64,000 nucleotides of DNA from Oscillospiraceae bacterium (GTDB lineage: Bacteria; Bacillota; Clostridia; Oscillospirales; CAG-272): NCBI GenBank assembly GCA_015064255.1, contig SVSP01000005.1:24857-88856 (forward strand), in the 5' to 3' direction. Shown here in pieces: positions 26,306 through 33,915 of this stretch. The translations under genes were made by a program, and so were the position numbers. Under the pieces are notes generated by a model that was given only the letters and a program-made list of their open reading frames with translations, was not told where the DNA came from and ran no database searches. The stretch's first letter is position 1; every line of letters begins with the position of its first letter.

Positions 26306-26424
26306 AGTAAAGTTTTTTTCAAGGGGCGTCGCCCCTTGGGAAACCCGCGAGCTTTTGGAAAAGCTAGATCAAAGAACCTTTTTTCAAAAAGGTTCTTTGC
26401 GGGTTCTTAGGGCAGAGCCCTAAG
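26306..26424 (+). repeat. AGTAAAGTTTTT hairpin repeat (R1), long form
   Basis: Starts AGTAAAGTTTTTTTCAAGG, has hairpins GGGGCGTCGCCCC and AAGAACC/GGTTCTT, and ends GGGTTCTTAGGGCAGAGCCC. The end is shared exactly with the copy at 34870. It lies between tetR and the ligase gene. A plus-strand ORF across it (26049-26423) ends in the same RVLRAEP residues as the ORF across 34870, showing both are repeat artefacts. Confidence 0.75.
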
Positions 26425-26440
26425 CAAAGTTCCGTTGGCG

Positions 26441-27019
26441 TTACTTCTTCAGACCTTCAAGCAGAAAAGCGAAGCTGTAGCGGAAGTTTTTGATAGCTTC
26501 TTCGCGGGGGAGATTTCTTCCGACGGCATCGGCGTTGTAGCCGCGGCAGAAGCACCAGATTGAATAGCTCATTATATCGGAGTCAACGTCCTTGATGTAT
26601 TCTTTTTCTTTAGCGTAGTCGATAAGCTTTTTTATTTCGGCAGTCCACCACTCGTAGTTGCTTTGAGAGAGAGAATCGTTTTCAAAGATGTACTGATTGA
26701 ATTTCATTTTCGTATCGTACGAAACGGTAAGAGAGGCTGTTACTATGTCGGTAACGTACTCGAAGAAATCCTTTTGGCTGTCCGGCTTGACGAAAACGCT
26801 TTCTCGGATCTTGAGCGCGGTGGCGAGATAAACTTTTTTCAAAACCTCGTCGATGTTGCGGAATCGGTTGTAAAAAACTCTGTTCGTAATTCCGAGCTCG
26901 CACAGTATTTTTCGTACGGTGACAGTATTTGCGCCGTCGGTGGTCGCAATTCTTTCGGCAGTTTCTATTATCTTTTCGGACATTTCATCCGAAATCAGCT
27001 TGCTTTTTTCGTTTGTCAC
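26441..27019 (-). CDS. TetR/AcrR family transcriptional regulator
   Basis: A 192-residue TetR-type regulator. The N-terminal HTH is IIETAERIATTDGANTVTVRKILCELGITNRVFYNRFRNIDEVLKKVY (about 15-62); the rest is the helical ligand and dimer domain. The ORF track begins at 27097, but that would put the coding region across the promoter and operator. The right start is a GTG at 27019, just after GGGAGGAAAAACC. A 33-bp perfect palindrome lies directly downstream of the -10 box, an ideal autorepressor site. The neighbouring ligase suggests that a fatty acid or acyl-CoA is the effector (inference). Confidence 0.88.
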   Translation of the reverse strand: MTNEKSKLISDEMSEKIIETAERIATTDGANTVTVRKILCELGITNRVFYNRFRNIDEVLKKVYLATALKIRESVFVKPDSQKDFFEYVTDIVTASLTVSYDTKMKFNQYIFENDSLSQSNYEWWTAEIKKLIDYAKEKEYIKDVDSDIMSYSIWCFCRGYNADAVGRNLPREEAIKNFRYSFAFLLEGLKK

Positions 27020-27056
27020 GGTTTTTCCTCCCGCTTTTTTGAAATTCAGAACAGAT

Positions 27057-27089
27057 ATACATCTCAGCACACTGTGTGCTGAGATGTAT
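27057..27089. promoter_or_regulatory. 33-bp perfect palindrome, candidate TetR operator
   Basis: Arms ATACATCTCAGCACAC and GTGTGCTGAGATGTAT around a single central base. The site begins within the -10 box of the tetR promoter and covers the expected start of transcription. Confidence 0.75.
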
Positions 27090-27116
27090 TGTAGCACATA
27101 CTTGTTGATTTGTCAA
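27088..27116 (-). promoter_or_regulatory. Sigma-A type promoter for tetR
   Basis: Minus strand TTGACA (27111-27116), 17-bp spacer, TACAAT (27088-27093), overlapping the palindrome by two bases. Confidence 0.8.
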
Positions 27117-27157
27117 GAGGTTTTTGCAAAATAATAAAACACCGACAGATAAAAGAG

Positions 27158-27192
27158 CTCCCGCAAACCGAATGGTATCGGATTTGCGGGAG
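27158..27192 (-). terminator. Intrinsic terminator after the URO-D gene
   Basis: Stem CTCCCGCAAA/TTTGCGGGAG, followed by CTCTTTTA on the minus strand, just after the stop at 27201. Confidence 0.75.
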
Positions 27193-27200
27193 GATACGTG

Positions 27201-28235
27201 TTATTTTCCTGTACCGTATTTTACGGTTTCGTCGAGGAGGGCGTAAAGATTTTCGGGAGGGAAGTCAGGTGTTGCTTCGTTTCCGAGGGTCATAATAAGC
27301 CGGCCTTCGCTTCTTGAATAGGTGTCTATGAGGTGTCGCACCTCTTTTCGTACTTCATCGGGAGTGCCGTTAGGTATTATCTGCTGTACGTCAAAGCCTG
27401 CAAGAATGGTGATCCTGTCGCCGTACTTGTTTGCGACCTCGACTTCGTCCATAGAATATTTCTGAATGGGATGTAAAACGTCGAAGCCTATGTCGATAAA
27501 CTCCTCAATAAAGCTCGTGACGTTTCCGCAGGTGTGGAACCATACGTGCATTCCGGCTTCGTGCGCGGCTTTTACAAGCTGTGAATAATAAGGCTTGTAA
27601 AATTCACGGAATATTTGCAGGGAGAAGAAGGGATATTTCTGTGTACCGATATCGTCTGTTATAAATACGGCATCAAGATCGAAATATTTTTTGCAGTTTA
27701 ATATGTACTTTATATAAAAATCGGTGAGCGCCTGATAAAGCTTGTGCGTTTCGTCGGGGTACTCGTAATAATCTGTCAGAGCGTTTTCCATTCCGCGAAG
27801 CCACCAATGACGCTCAAAAAGCCAATGCCACCAATATCCGACGCGGTATTTTGTCTTTTCGCCAAGATGGCGTTCCCACGTTTTGTGATAGTCGGGGTTG
27901 GGAAAATCTGCGAGAAAATCGTCGATCTCTTCCATTTGCAGAGCAGTCTGCGCATCGAGTGCCTTGCTGCATCCTTCGGATTCCTTTGGATCGCGGTGCA
28001 TAAAGCGGTAGGAAGGATCGTCGGCAGGCGCTTTGTATTTGTCGGGCATCCAAAGTATTATCTTTTCAAAATCGAAGGGATAGCTGTTAAGATAACTTTT
28101 TGCAAGCTCTTTGTTTTCTCCGAATACGTCGGGATTTATCCAGCCGTGATAATACATAGGAACACGGCTTGCACGGCCCTTTCCTTCAATGACCGAAATT
28201 ATCTCTTCGCGAGAGAGCGCATTGTGTTTGTCCAT
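27201..28235 (-). CDS. Uroporphyrinogen decarboxylase (URO-D)/MtaA-like family protein
   Basis: A 344-residue URO-D superfamily TIM barrel. The family includes true uroporphyrinogen decarboxylases and the zinc-dependent corrinoid:CoM methyltransferases (MtaA, MtbA, CmuA). VWFHTCGNVTSFIEEFIDIGFDVLHPIQ matches the methyltransferase-like branch, where His and Cys bind zinc. The N-terminal decarboxylase signature is not seen, so a methyltransferase or other role is more likely than haem synthesis. It is the last gene of an operon with DUF1538 and two PII-like genes (34 nt after the second). RBS AAAGGAGC. Confidence 0.72.
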   Translation of the reverse strand: MDKHNALSREEIISVIEGKGRASRVPMYYHGWINPDVFGENKELAKSYLNSYPFDFEKIILWMPDKYKAPADDPSYRFMHRDPKESEGCSKALDAQTALQMEEIDDFLADFPNPDYHKTWERHLGEKTKYRVGYWWHWLFERHWWLRGMENALTDYYEYPDETHKLYQALTDFYIKYILNCKKYFDLDAVFITDDIGTQKYPFFSLQIFREFYKPYYSQLVKAAHEAGMHVWFHTCGNVTSFIEEFIDIGFDVLHPIQKYSMDEVEVANKYGDRITILAGFDVQQIIPNGTPDEVRKEVRHLIDTYSRSEGRLIMTLGNEATPDFPPENLYALLDETVKYGTGK

Positions 28236-28269
28236 AAAAGCTCCTTTAAATATCTGAAAAAAGTCAGTT

Positions 28270-28611
28270 TTATTTTTCTTCTGCTTTTACAGCGGGCTTG
28301 TTGTCAGAAAGACCGACAACGTCGGTAACCGGCATAGCGAATGCGATGCCCTGACCGGGAGTTTTGAGTCCGACTGCGCGGTAAAGCGCGTGAAGGATGT
28401 CGTTTTTAATATCCGAGGGAACGAGGATCATAACGATCTCTTTCTCGGGCTGGATCGTTATGCCGAACATTTTCTCGGCTTCGCTGTTTGCAGTTCCTCT
28501 TGCGTGTATTACCGTGCCACCGCGAGCTCCGAATTCTTTAGCCGCATCCATAACGGCGTCGGAAAATCCGGCGTTTACTATACAAAATATAACTTCGTGT
28601 TCAAATTTCAT
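28270..28611 (-). CDS. PII-like nitrogen-regulatory family protein (second copy)
   Basis: A 113-residue ferredoxin-like trimer-forming protein of the PII superfamily. VIFCIVNAGFSDAVMDAAKEFGARGGTVIHARGTAN (about 7-42) is the PII core with the HARGTA turn; KEIVMILVPSDIKNDILHALYRAVGLKTPGQGIAFAMPVTDVVG completes it. The classical uridylylated T-loop tyrosine is not evident, so this is a PII-like rather than a GlnB. Such proteins usually bind adenine nucleotides and gate a partner transporter. The partner is probably the DUF1538 membrane protein two genes upstream. RBS AAAGGA. Confidence 0.8.
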   Translation of the reverse strand: MKFEHEVIFCIVNAGFSDAVMDAAKEFGARGGTVIHARGTANSEAEKMFGITIQPEKEIVMILVPSDIKNDILHALYRAVGLKTPGQGIAFAMPVTDVVGLSDNKPAVKAEEK

Positions 28612-28648
28612 ATCACATTATATCCTTTCGTTTGATCTTGCCTGTAAG

Positions 28649-29035
28649 TCAGTTAGGCATATTTGCAAGGAACTGATAAATAGCAACGCCGATAGTGCCT
28701 GTCATAGGTACGGTATAAGCTATGCCCTTGCCGTTTTTGATCGTGCTGAATTTTTCTTCGAGCGCGCTGAGTATTGCTTGAGCTTTTTCTTCTTTTATAA
28801 CGCTGATTATAACGCTTTTTTCGGAATCGGAAAGGCCGAGAAGGCTGAGCGTTTCGGTGCTTGCCGTTCCGCTTGCCGCGAGCGTGAGCTGCATATTTAC
28901 CTCAAAGGATTGGAGGAAATCGGCATAAAACTCTGCTTTTTTTCTGTTTACGATCGTAAACAGCAGTTGGAGCTTCTTGGGTGCCATAGATTCCTCGGGC
29001 TGTGCCTGTTTTGATATTGGATTTTTTATAGCCAT
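28649..29035 (-). CDS. PII-like regulatory protein (first copy)
   Basis: A 128-residue PII-superfamily protein with an extra 20-residue polar N-terminus. KLQLLFTIVNRKKAEFYADFLQSFEVNMQLTLAASGTAS is the first beta-alpha unit, ending in the GTAS turn analogous to HARGTA in its neighbour. SEKSVIISVIKEEKAQAILSALEEKFSTIKNGKGIAYTVPMTGTIGVAIYQFLAN is the second. It differs considerably from the adjacent copy, so the two may form separate or mixed trimers. It lies 18 nt after the DUF1538 gene and 37 nt before the second PII-like gene, with RBS AAAGGAAA. Confidence 0.78.
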   Translation of the reverse strand: MAIKNPISKQAQPEESMAPKKLQLLFTIVNRKKAEFYADFLQSFEVNMQLTLAASGTASTETLSLLGLSDSEKSVIISVIKEEKAQAILSALEEKFSTIKNGKGIAYTVPMTGTIGVAIYQFLANMPN

Positions 29036-29053
29036 AGCGATTTCCTTTCTGTT

Positions 29054-30565
29054 TTACATAAAGGTGATTATCTGCTCGTCGTCCGCTTCGAGGATTCGCT
29101 TCATAGCGATACGCTGACGCATATGCTGTGTAAATACTGCTCTGAAGCCGAGTATCTGAATGGTGATAAGAGGAGTCATAGCAACCATAGCAACGATACC
29201 GAATGCACAGCTCATAATTTCGGATTCGCCCTGAAGCACGTAGCACGCGCCGATAGAGAGTGGAAGAATGAATCCCGAGGTGAGAGGGCCGCTTGCAACT
29301 CCGCCCGAGTCAAACGCGATCGCCGTGTAAAGACCGGGAACGAAGAACGAAAGTCCGAGAGAAATGAAGTAACCGGGAATTACGTAGTAAAGAATGTTAA
29401 AATCAAGTATAATTCTCAGCATCGAAAGTCCGATGGAAATTCCGACACCTATCGAGAGCGCGATCATCATAGCTCTCTTGCTGACAGTACCGTCCGTAAT
29501 GTCGTCAACCTGCTTGTTAAGTACGTGGACGGCGGGCTCTGCGAGTACGACTACCATTCCGAGAATGAAGCCGAAGCCTGTAAGTATAGCGGGATGCTTT
29601 GATGCAAGCTCCGTGCCGAGCTTGTAGCCTATCGGCATAAATCCGATATTTACTGCCGCAAGGAAGATAACAAGACCGAGGAAGGTATAAATAATTCCGA
29701 CGGTTATACGCAGAAGCGTCTTTTTCGGAAGCTTCAAGCAGAATATCTGAAGAATAACGAAAAATGCAACTATAAGTCCAAGCGCAAGAAGCACTTCGGT
29801 CACGGTGTGGTAGATCGTTTCAAAGATCGCTCCGCCGAGCTTTGATTCTATGTTAAAATCGGGAATAGTATATCCGATGTCGCCGCTTATCGTCGCACCG
29901 AGGATCATAACGGCGAGGATAGGACCGACCGAACACATAGCGATAAGACCGAAGCTGTTTTCGCCTACGTTTTTACCGCCGAGAGTCATTGCAATACCGA
30001 CGCCGAGTGCCATTATAAAAGGTACGGTTATAGGACCTGTGGTAACTCCGCCCGAATCAAAAGCTAGGGGGAGGAAGGACTCGTTGCCGTTCAGAATTAC
30101 GATAGCGGCAACGGCAAAGAGTAACATATAGAAGAAAAGGAGCATAGAAGAAAGTGACTTCTTGAACACTATTTTAAGTACCGAAAGAAGCAGGAAAATC
30201 CCAACGCCGATTCCTACAAAAAGGATGAGTGTCGTGCCGTTAATTACCTCTGCGACCTGTGTTGCAAGAACGGTAAGGTCGGGTTCTGCGACGGTAATGA
30301 GAAGTCCCATAAGGAAGCAGACCGAAAGGAGGAGCTTTAAGCTCTTTCTTTTTGTGAGTCCCGCGCCGATATGCTCGCCCATAGGAGTCATAGCAAGGTC
30401 TGCGCCAAGGCTGAACATACCGATTCCGAGTATAAGAAAGAACGCGGAAATGAGAAAAACGATAAGCTCTTTGGCAGACATATTTACCAGCGGTGTTAAG
30501 TTAAGAATGAAGACAATGGCAGTAACGGGAAGGACCGACGTCATAGCTTCCTTGATTTTTTTCAT
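29054..30565 (-). CDS. DUF1538 family integral membrane protein
   Basis: A roughly 503-residue polytopic membrane protein made of two DUF1538 halves. Each half has a paired signature: VAEPDLTVLATQVAEV with FDSGGVTTGPITVPFIMALGVGIA, and LAEPAVHVLNKQVDD with FDSGGVASGPLTSGFILPLSIGA. About 12 membrane segments can be counted. This internal duplication is typical of secondary transporters, but no substrate is established for the family. The start is uncertain: an ATG at 30565, a TTG at 30580 (13 nt after GAAGGAG) and the track GTG at 30592 are all in frame. It heads an operon with two PII-like genes. Confidence 0.8.
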   Translation of the reverse strand: MKKIKEAMTSVLPVTAIVFILNLTPLVNMSAKELIVFLISAFFLILGIGMFSLGADLAMTPMGEHIGAGLTKRKSLKLLLSVCFLMGLLITVAEPDLTVLATQVAEVINGTTLILFVGIGVGIFLLLSVLKIVFKKSLSSMLLFFYMLLFAVAAIVILNGNESFLPLAFDSGGVTTGPITVPFIMALGVGIAMTLGGKNVGENSFGLIAMCSVGPILAVMILGATISGDIGYTIPDFNIESKLGGAIFETIYHTVTEVLLALGLIVAFFVILQIFCLKLPKKTLLRITVGIIYTFLGLVIFLAAVNIGFMPIGYKLGTELASKHPAILTGFGFILGMVVVLAEPAVHVLNKQVDDITDGTVSKRAMMIALSIGVGISIGLSMLRIILDFNILYYVIPGYFISLGLSFFVPGLYTAIAFDSGGVASGPLTSGFILPLSIGACYVLQGESEIMSCAFGIVAMVAMTPLITIQILGFRAVFTQHMRQRIAMKRILEADDEQIITFM

Positions 30566-30635
30566 AAGGATATTATTCAATGTCCTGCACACACTCCTTC
30601 TGTTTGATTTATTACGCGAATGCGCTACGGCAATA

Positions 30636-30664
30636 ATTTTATCATACTAAATTATATTCGTCAA
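30636..30664 (-). promoter_or_regulatory. Sigma-A type promoter for the DUF1538-PII operon
   Basis: Minus strand TTGACG (30659-30664), 17-bp spacer, TAAAAT (30636-30641). Confidence 0.7.
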
Positions 30665-30711
30665 TCGAAAATCAAAAATTAATTTGTAAACAAATATTTC
30701 CTGAGACTACT

Positions 30712-30897
30712 TTTAAAAAAGTTTTGCTCGAGCTTTTTCAAAAGCTCGCAGGGTTTCTTAAGGGACGGAGTCCCTTAAGTCGCGCGGGTATCAATGCGCG
30801 AAACACACTCGTGCATCTTTCCAAGGGTTCTGCCCTTGGAATCCGGTTAAGAAACTTTTTGAAAAAAGTTTCTTAACAATCTTCAAAAACTTTACTT
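30712..30897 (-). repeat. AGTAAAGTTTTT hairpin repeat (R1), long inverted copy
   Basis: Read on the minus strand it starts AGTAAAGTTTTTGAAG and contains hairpins AAGAAACTTTTTTCAAAAAGTTTC, CCAAGGGCAGAACCCTTGG and ACTTAAGGGACTCCGTCCCTTAAG-like stems. With the twin-hairpin element below it fills the 578-bp gap between the DUF1538 gene and the beta-lactamase-like gene; no gene is seen in this gap. Confidence 0.7.
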
Positions 30898-30918
30898 AAA
30901 TAAATCTTGCAAAAATAA

Positions 30919-30942
30919 AAACGGCGGAATTTTCCGCCGTTT
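30919..30942 (-). terminator. Hairpin A2, distal of a duplicated pair, with U-tract
   Basis: AAACGGCGGAA/TTCCGCCGTTT followed on the minus strand by TTTATTTTT. Near-identical to the hairpin at 31083-31107 on the other side of the conserved element. Confidence 0.85.
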
Positions 30943-30961
30943 CAATGTGTAGACAAAGTCA

Positions 30962-31060
30962 TTAAAATTAACTGAGGAAAGGGGAAAACCATCTCAAACG
31001 CCGAAGTTTTTTTCTTTTCCTCAGACTCCTATCCCTTTTCCTTGGCTAAAAACTTTTCTC
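30962..31060 (-). ncRNA. Conserved structured element, copy A (candidate ncRNA)
   Basis: On the minus strand this contains AGCCAAGGAAAAGGG, then a stem TGAGGAAA (31016-31023) pairing with TTTCCTCA (30973-30980), enclosing a loop with CTTCGGCGTTTGAGATGG, then CAGTTAATTTTA. The same order occurs at 39243-39336. The loop and its A/T flanks (29 nt) are identical in both copies, while the stem differs by a compensatory A-U to G-C exchange. The element lies downstream of the beta-lactamase-like gene in the same orientation, between two copies of one hairpin. No promoter of its own is evident. Family and function unknown. Confidence 0.5.
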
Positions 31061-31082
31061 TTATTATTTTGCCTTCAGTCTG

Positions 31083-31107
31083 AAACGGCGGATTTTTCCG
31101 CCGTTTT
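31083..31107 (-). terminator. Hairpin A1, proximal of a duplicated pair
   Basis: AAAACGGCGGA/TCCGCCGTTT, 37 nt after the stop of the beta-lactamase-like gene. Only three U follow, so as a terminator it is weaker than the distal copy. Confidence 0.7.
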
Positions 31108-31143
31108 GTGTGAATATATCATTTTTCACCATAAAATTCCGTA

Positions 31144-32619
31144 TTATATCGACTTTGCATTGAGAAGCCCGTCGTATTCGTCTAGGAATGCTTCGGCAAC
31201 CTTATAGAAACGCGCGGTGAGTCGGTTTTCATCTGTAAATCCGAATATCATAGCGAGGTTTCCGAAGTACTTGTCGATTATCTGAACTCTGAGACGGAGC
31301 TTCTTTTCCTCCTGCCAATCGGCGCTGCAAGCGCAGTCGTACATATGACCCGGCTCGGGATATGTCGCTATAATGTCAGAGTAGTTTTCCTGCGGGAATT
31401 TTTCAAATTCATTGTGCCCGAAGCCGAATTTGAGAGCCTTTACACCCTGCGCATTTTCGTAGTGAAGAGTTCCGCAGTCCTTTTCAAATTCAAATCTCAG
31501 CCACTTGAAGCCCATACGGTTGGGATCGCAGACGAAGGTCTTTTTGTTGATTTCAGAAGCAAAAGCACTTTCTTTTTCGCCGTCGAGGAAGAAAAGCTCT
31601 TTTTTTGCAAGCTCTTCCTTGAGTTTGCCGTAGGCTTCCTTGTTTTCGGGCAGGGGAGAATCTTCGAGGTTTTCGATAATAGAGCCGTAAAGAGCTTCGA
31701 ACATAGGCTCGTATTCGCGAGGATCGCCCTGATTGTCAGAGTTGATGGCGAAAACAAAATCGTGCTCGGGGTCACAGAGTGCGACCTGAACGCCCATTCC
31801 GAGCATAGCAAAACAGCCGTTGGGTGCGCCCCAGATCTGATAGCCGTAGCCGTGACCGTTGCAAACTCCGAAACCGTAGGGATTGTTTGCGGCGCTCATT
31901 GTGGTCGCTTCGGTAATATATTCTTCGCTGAGATAGCGTTTGCCGTTCCAGGTACCCTTGTTAAGAACGAATCTCGCGAAAAGGAGAAGGTCTTTTGTCG
32001 TACACATTACGCCCGAATCTCCGAAGGAATGTCCGCCGGGGGCTTCAAGGCAGTAAGCGTCCTTGGAAAATCCTATATCGTCAAGCACTTTTTCCTGAAG
32101 ATATTTGAGGAATTTCTTTCCGGTTACCTTTTCAACGATGACTCCGAGCATAAACGAGCCGGGGCTGTCATAGCGGAAGATCGTTCCGGGATATTTGTCG
32201 CCGTTTGTGCGGAAATAACATTCCACTCTATCCTTGGTTTTTGAACCGAACCACCAGCAACCTTCAAATTCAAGCGCCGTCTCCATTTTCAGCATATCGC
32301 GGATCGTTACCGTGCATACTTTTTTGTCCGGGCTTTCCTCTACGTATTCGGGAAAGTATTTTATCATTTTGTCGTCAAGAGATATAAGTCCGTCCTGGAC
32401 GCAAAATCCGATAGCAATAGATACAAATGTTTTTGAAACAGAATACATTCTGTGCTTGAAATCCTTGTTGAAGGGTTTGTAGTAGCCTTCTGCGAAGATG
32501 TCATTTCCCCTCGCCATAACAACGCTGTGTGTGGAAAGCTTTTTCGCATCGAGGCGGGCAAAAAATTCAAGCACCTTTTCGGAAGGTATTCCGACTTTTT
32601 CGGGTGAACAGTAGTTCAT
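31144..32619 (-). CDS. Serine hydrolase, class C beta-lactamase/esterase-like
   Basis: A 491-residue cytoplasmic serine hydrolase. MYSVSKTFVSIAIG is the S-x-x-K motif with the nucleophilic serine (about residue 60), YDSPGSFMLGVIVEKVTG is the Y-x-S(N) motif, and the third-motif region reads HGYGYQIWG. The beta-lactamase fold covers about 1-330; the extra C-terminal part is beta-rich and of unknown role. Without a signal peptide a true resistance enzyme is unlikely; an esterase or transacylase acting on small molecules is more probable. It begins 33 nt after hprK in the same direction, with RBS GGAGG, so they form an operon. Confidence 0.8.
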   Translation of the reverse strand: MNYCSPEKVGIPSEKVLEFFARLDAKKLSTHSVVMARGNDIFAEGYYKPFNKDFKHRMYSVSKTFVSIAIGFCVQDGLISLDDKMIKYFPEYVEESPDKKVCTVTIRDMLKMETALEFEGCWWFGSKTKDRVECYFRTNGDKYPGTIFRYDSPGSFMLGVIVEKVTGKKFLKYLQEKVLDDIGFSKDAYCLEAPGGHSFGDSGVMCTTKDLLLFARFVLNKGTWNGKRYLSEEYITEATTMSAANNPYGFGVCNGHGYGYQIWGAPNGCFAMLGMGVQVALCDPEHDFVFAINSDNQGDPREYEPMFEALYGSIIENLEDSPLPENKEAYGKLKEELAKKELFFLDGEKESAFASEINKKTFVCDPNRMGFKWLRFEFEKDCGTLHYENAQGVKALKFGFGHNEFEKFPQENYSDIIATYPEPGHMYDCACSADWQEEKKLRLRVQIIDKYFGNLAMIFGFTDENRLTARFYKVAEAFLDEYDGLLNAKSI

Positions 32620-32652
32620 AGTATATTCCTCCTGGTAGTACGTGTGTAAAAA

Positions 32653-33681
32653 CTATTCGTTCATACTTTCGAGCAGCTTCTGATTGAACTCTTCGGCTGT
32701 ATTATAGCCCATCTTCTTCTGTCTTTGGTTCATTGCGGCAATTTCAAGAATAACCGCGAGATTTCGTCCGGGGCTTACGGGAATCGTGTATTTCGGAAGA
32801 GTTACGCCCATTATGTCTATAGTTTCGGTTTCAAGTCCGAAGCGGTCATACGTTGTGTTTTCATTCCATATTTCAAAGCTTACGACGAGGTCTATCTGCT
32901 GATCGACCTTGACAGCACTCATACCGAAAAGACGTCTTATATCTACGATGCCTATTCCGCGAAGCTCGATATAGTGGCGGATTATGTCAGGCGCTGTGCC
33001 GATAAGAGTAGAGTCGGATACTTTTTTGATCTCTACGGCATCGTCGGCGATAAGACGGTGTCCTCTTTTTACGATTTCAATAGCGGTCTCGCTTTTACCG
33101 ATACCGCTGTCACCAAGCATAAGCACGCCCTCACCGTATATTTCAACGAGAACGCCGTGGCGTGTTATTCTGGGGGCAAGGCTTGTATGCAGGTAAGATA
33201 TGAGAGCTGCCATAAATTCAGAGGTCGGGCGAGAGGTGCGCAGAAGCGGCACGTCGAATTCTTTTGCATACTGAATGGTGTGCTCAAACGCGCTGAGTGA
33301 GGTCGAGAAAATGAGAGCAACGGGCTTTTTGGAGATAAAGTCGTAGATCTGCTTGTTTCTTGTTTCTTCGTCAAGACTTTCGAGATAAAGGTGCTCAACC
33401 TTACCGATTATCTGAATACGCTGAGTTTCGAAATGATCAAAGAATCCCGCAAGCGGAAGTCCGGGACGGTTTACGTCGCGGCAGGTGACCTTGACCGCGG
33501 AATTTTCGGGCATATGCATAATTTCCAGATTGAATGCCTTGATAATATCTGAAAGAGGAACGCTGTAAAGAGGCTCGTTCAGTTTGCCCTCTTTTTCAAG
33601 CTGAAGCTTCAAATAAGAATCTGTCCAGTCGGAGCTGTTGTCAGTACTCTGAAGAAGGTTATCGATGTTTTCTCTTTTCAT
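32653..33681 (-). CDS. hprK: HPr kinase/phosphorylase
   Basis: Phosphorylates HPr at Ser46 and reverses it, the switch of carbon catabolite repression in low-GC Gram-positives. LMLGDSGIGKSETAIEIVKRGHRLIADDAV is the P-loop with the following Asp pair, and ELRGIGIVDIRRLFG is the diagnostic HprK signature (about 230-245). The 342 residues are about 30 longer than usual because of a polar N-terminal extension (MKRENIDNLLQSTDNSSDW) before the normal start region; the start at 33681 follows AAAGGA and no better one lies downstream. It leads an operon with the beta-lactamase-like gene. Confidence 0.95.
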   Translation of the reverse strand: MKRENIDNLLQSTDNSSDWTDSYLKLQLEKEGKLNEPLYSVPLSDIIKAFNLEIMHMPENSAVKVTCRDVNRPGLPLAGFFDHFETQRIQIIGKVEHLYLESLDEETRNKQIYDFISKKPVALIFSTSLSAFEHTIQYAKEFDVPLLRTSRPTSEFMAALISYLHTSLAPRITRHGVLVEIYGEGVLMLGDSGIGKSETAIEIVKRGHRLIADDAVEIKKVSDSTLIGTAPDIIRHYIELRGIGIVDIRRLFGMSAVKVDQQIDLVVSFEIWNENTTYDRFGLETETIDIMGVTLPKYTIPVSPGRNLAVILEIAAMNQRQKKMGYNTAEEFNQKLLESMNE

Positions 33682-33736
33682 ATTTGAATATCCTTTCTGT
33701 CAAGCACGCGTAGCGCACAGAAATATTTACACACTT

Positions 33737-33765
33737 ATTTTAATAACATTTTCCCGATTTGTCAA
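33737..33765 (-). promoter_or_regulatory. Sigma-A type promoter for hprK
   Basis: Minus strand TTGACA (33760-33765), 17-bp spacer, TAAAAT (33737-33742). Confidence 0.75.
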
Positions 33766-33819
33766 CATATATGCCGATAATTTTGAGTGTGCGGACTATG
33801 TTTTTTTGCTTTGCCGTTA

Positions 33820-33848
33820 TTGACAGCACTTTTTTTATGTGATATACT
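33820..33848 (+). promoter_or_regulatory. Sigma-A type promoter for the HD phosphohydrolase
   Basis: TTGACA (33820-33825), 17-bp spacer, TATACT (33843-33848); divergent from hprK. Confidence 0.75.
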
Positions 33849-33915
33849 TGTAAAAACACTCAGGACAATAATGCATCTGCAAGAGAAATGTGCGGGTGCG
33901 AAAGGACGGAATAAC

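Noticed and set aside
26441-28235. URO-D gene as part of a haem pathway with hemZ
   Set aside because: hemZ is 27 kb away, no other hem genes are in the window, and the zinc-site motif fits the methyltransferase branch better.
31144-32619. Beta-lactam resistance gene
   Set aside because: No signal peptide, extra C-terminal part and operon with hprK; family resemblance alone does not support resistance.
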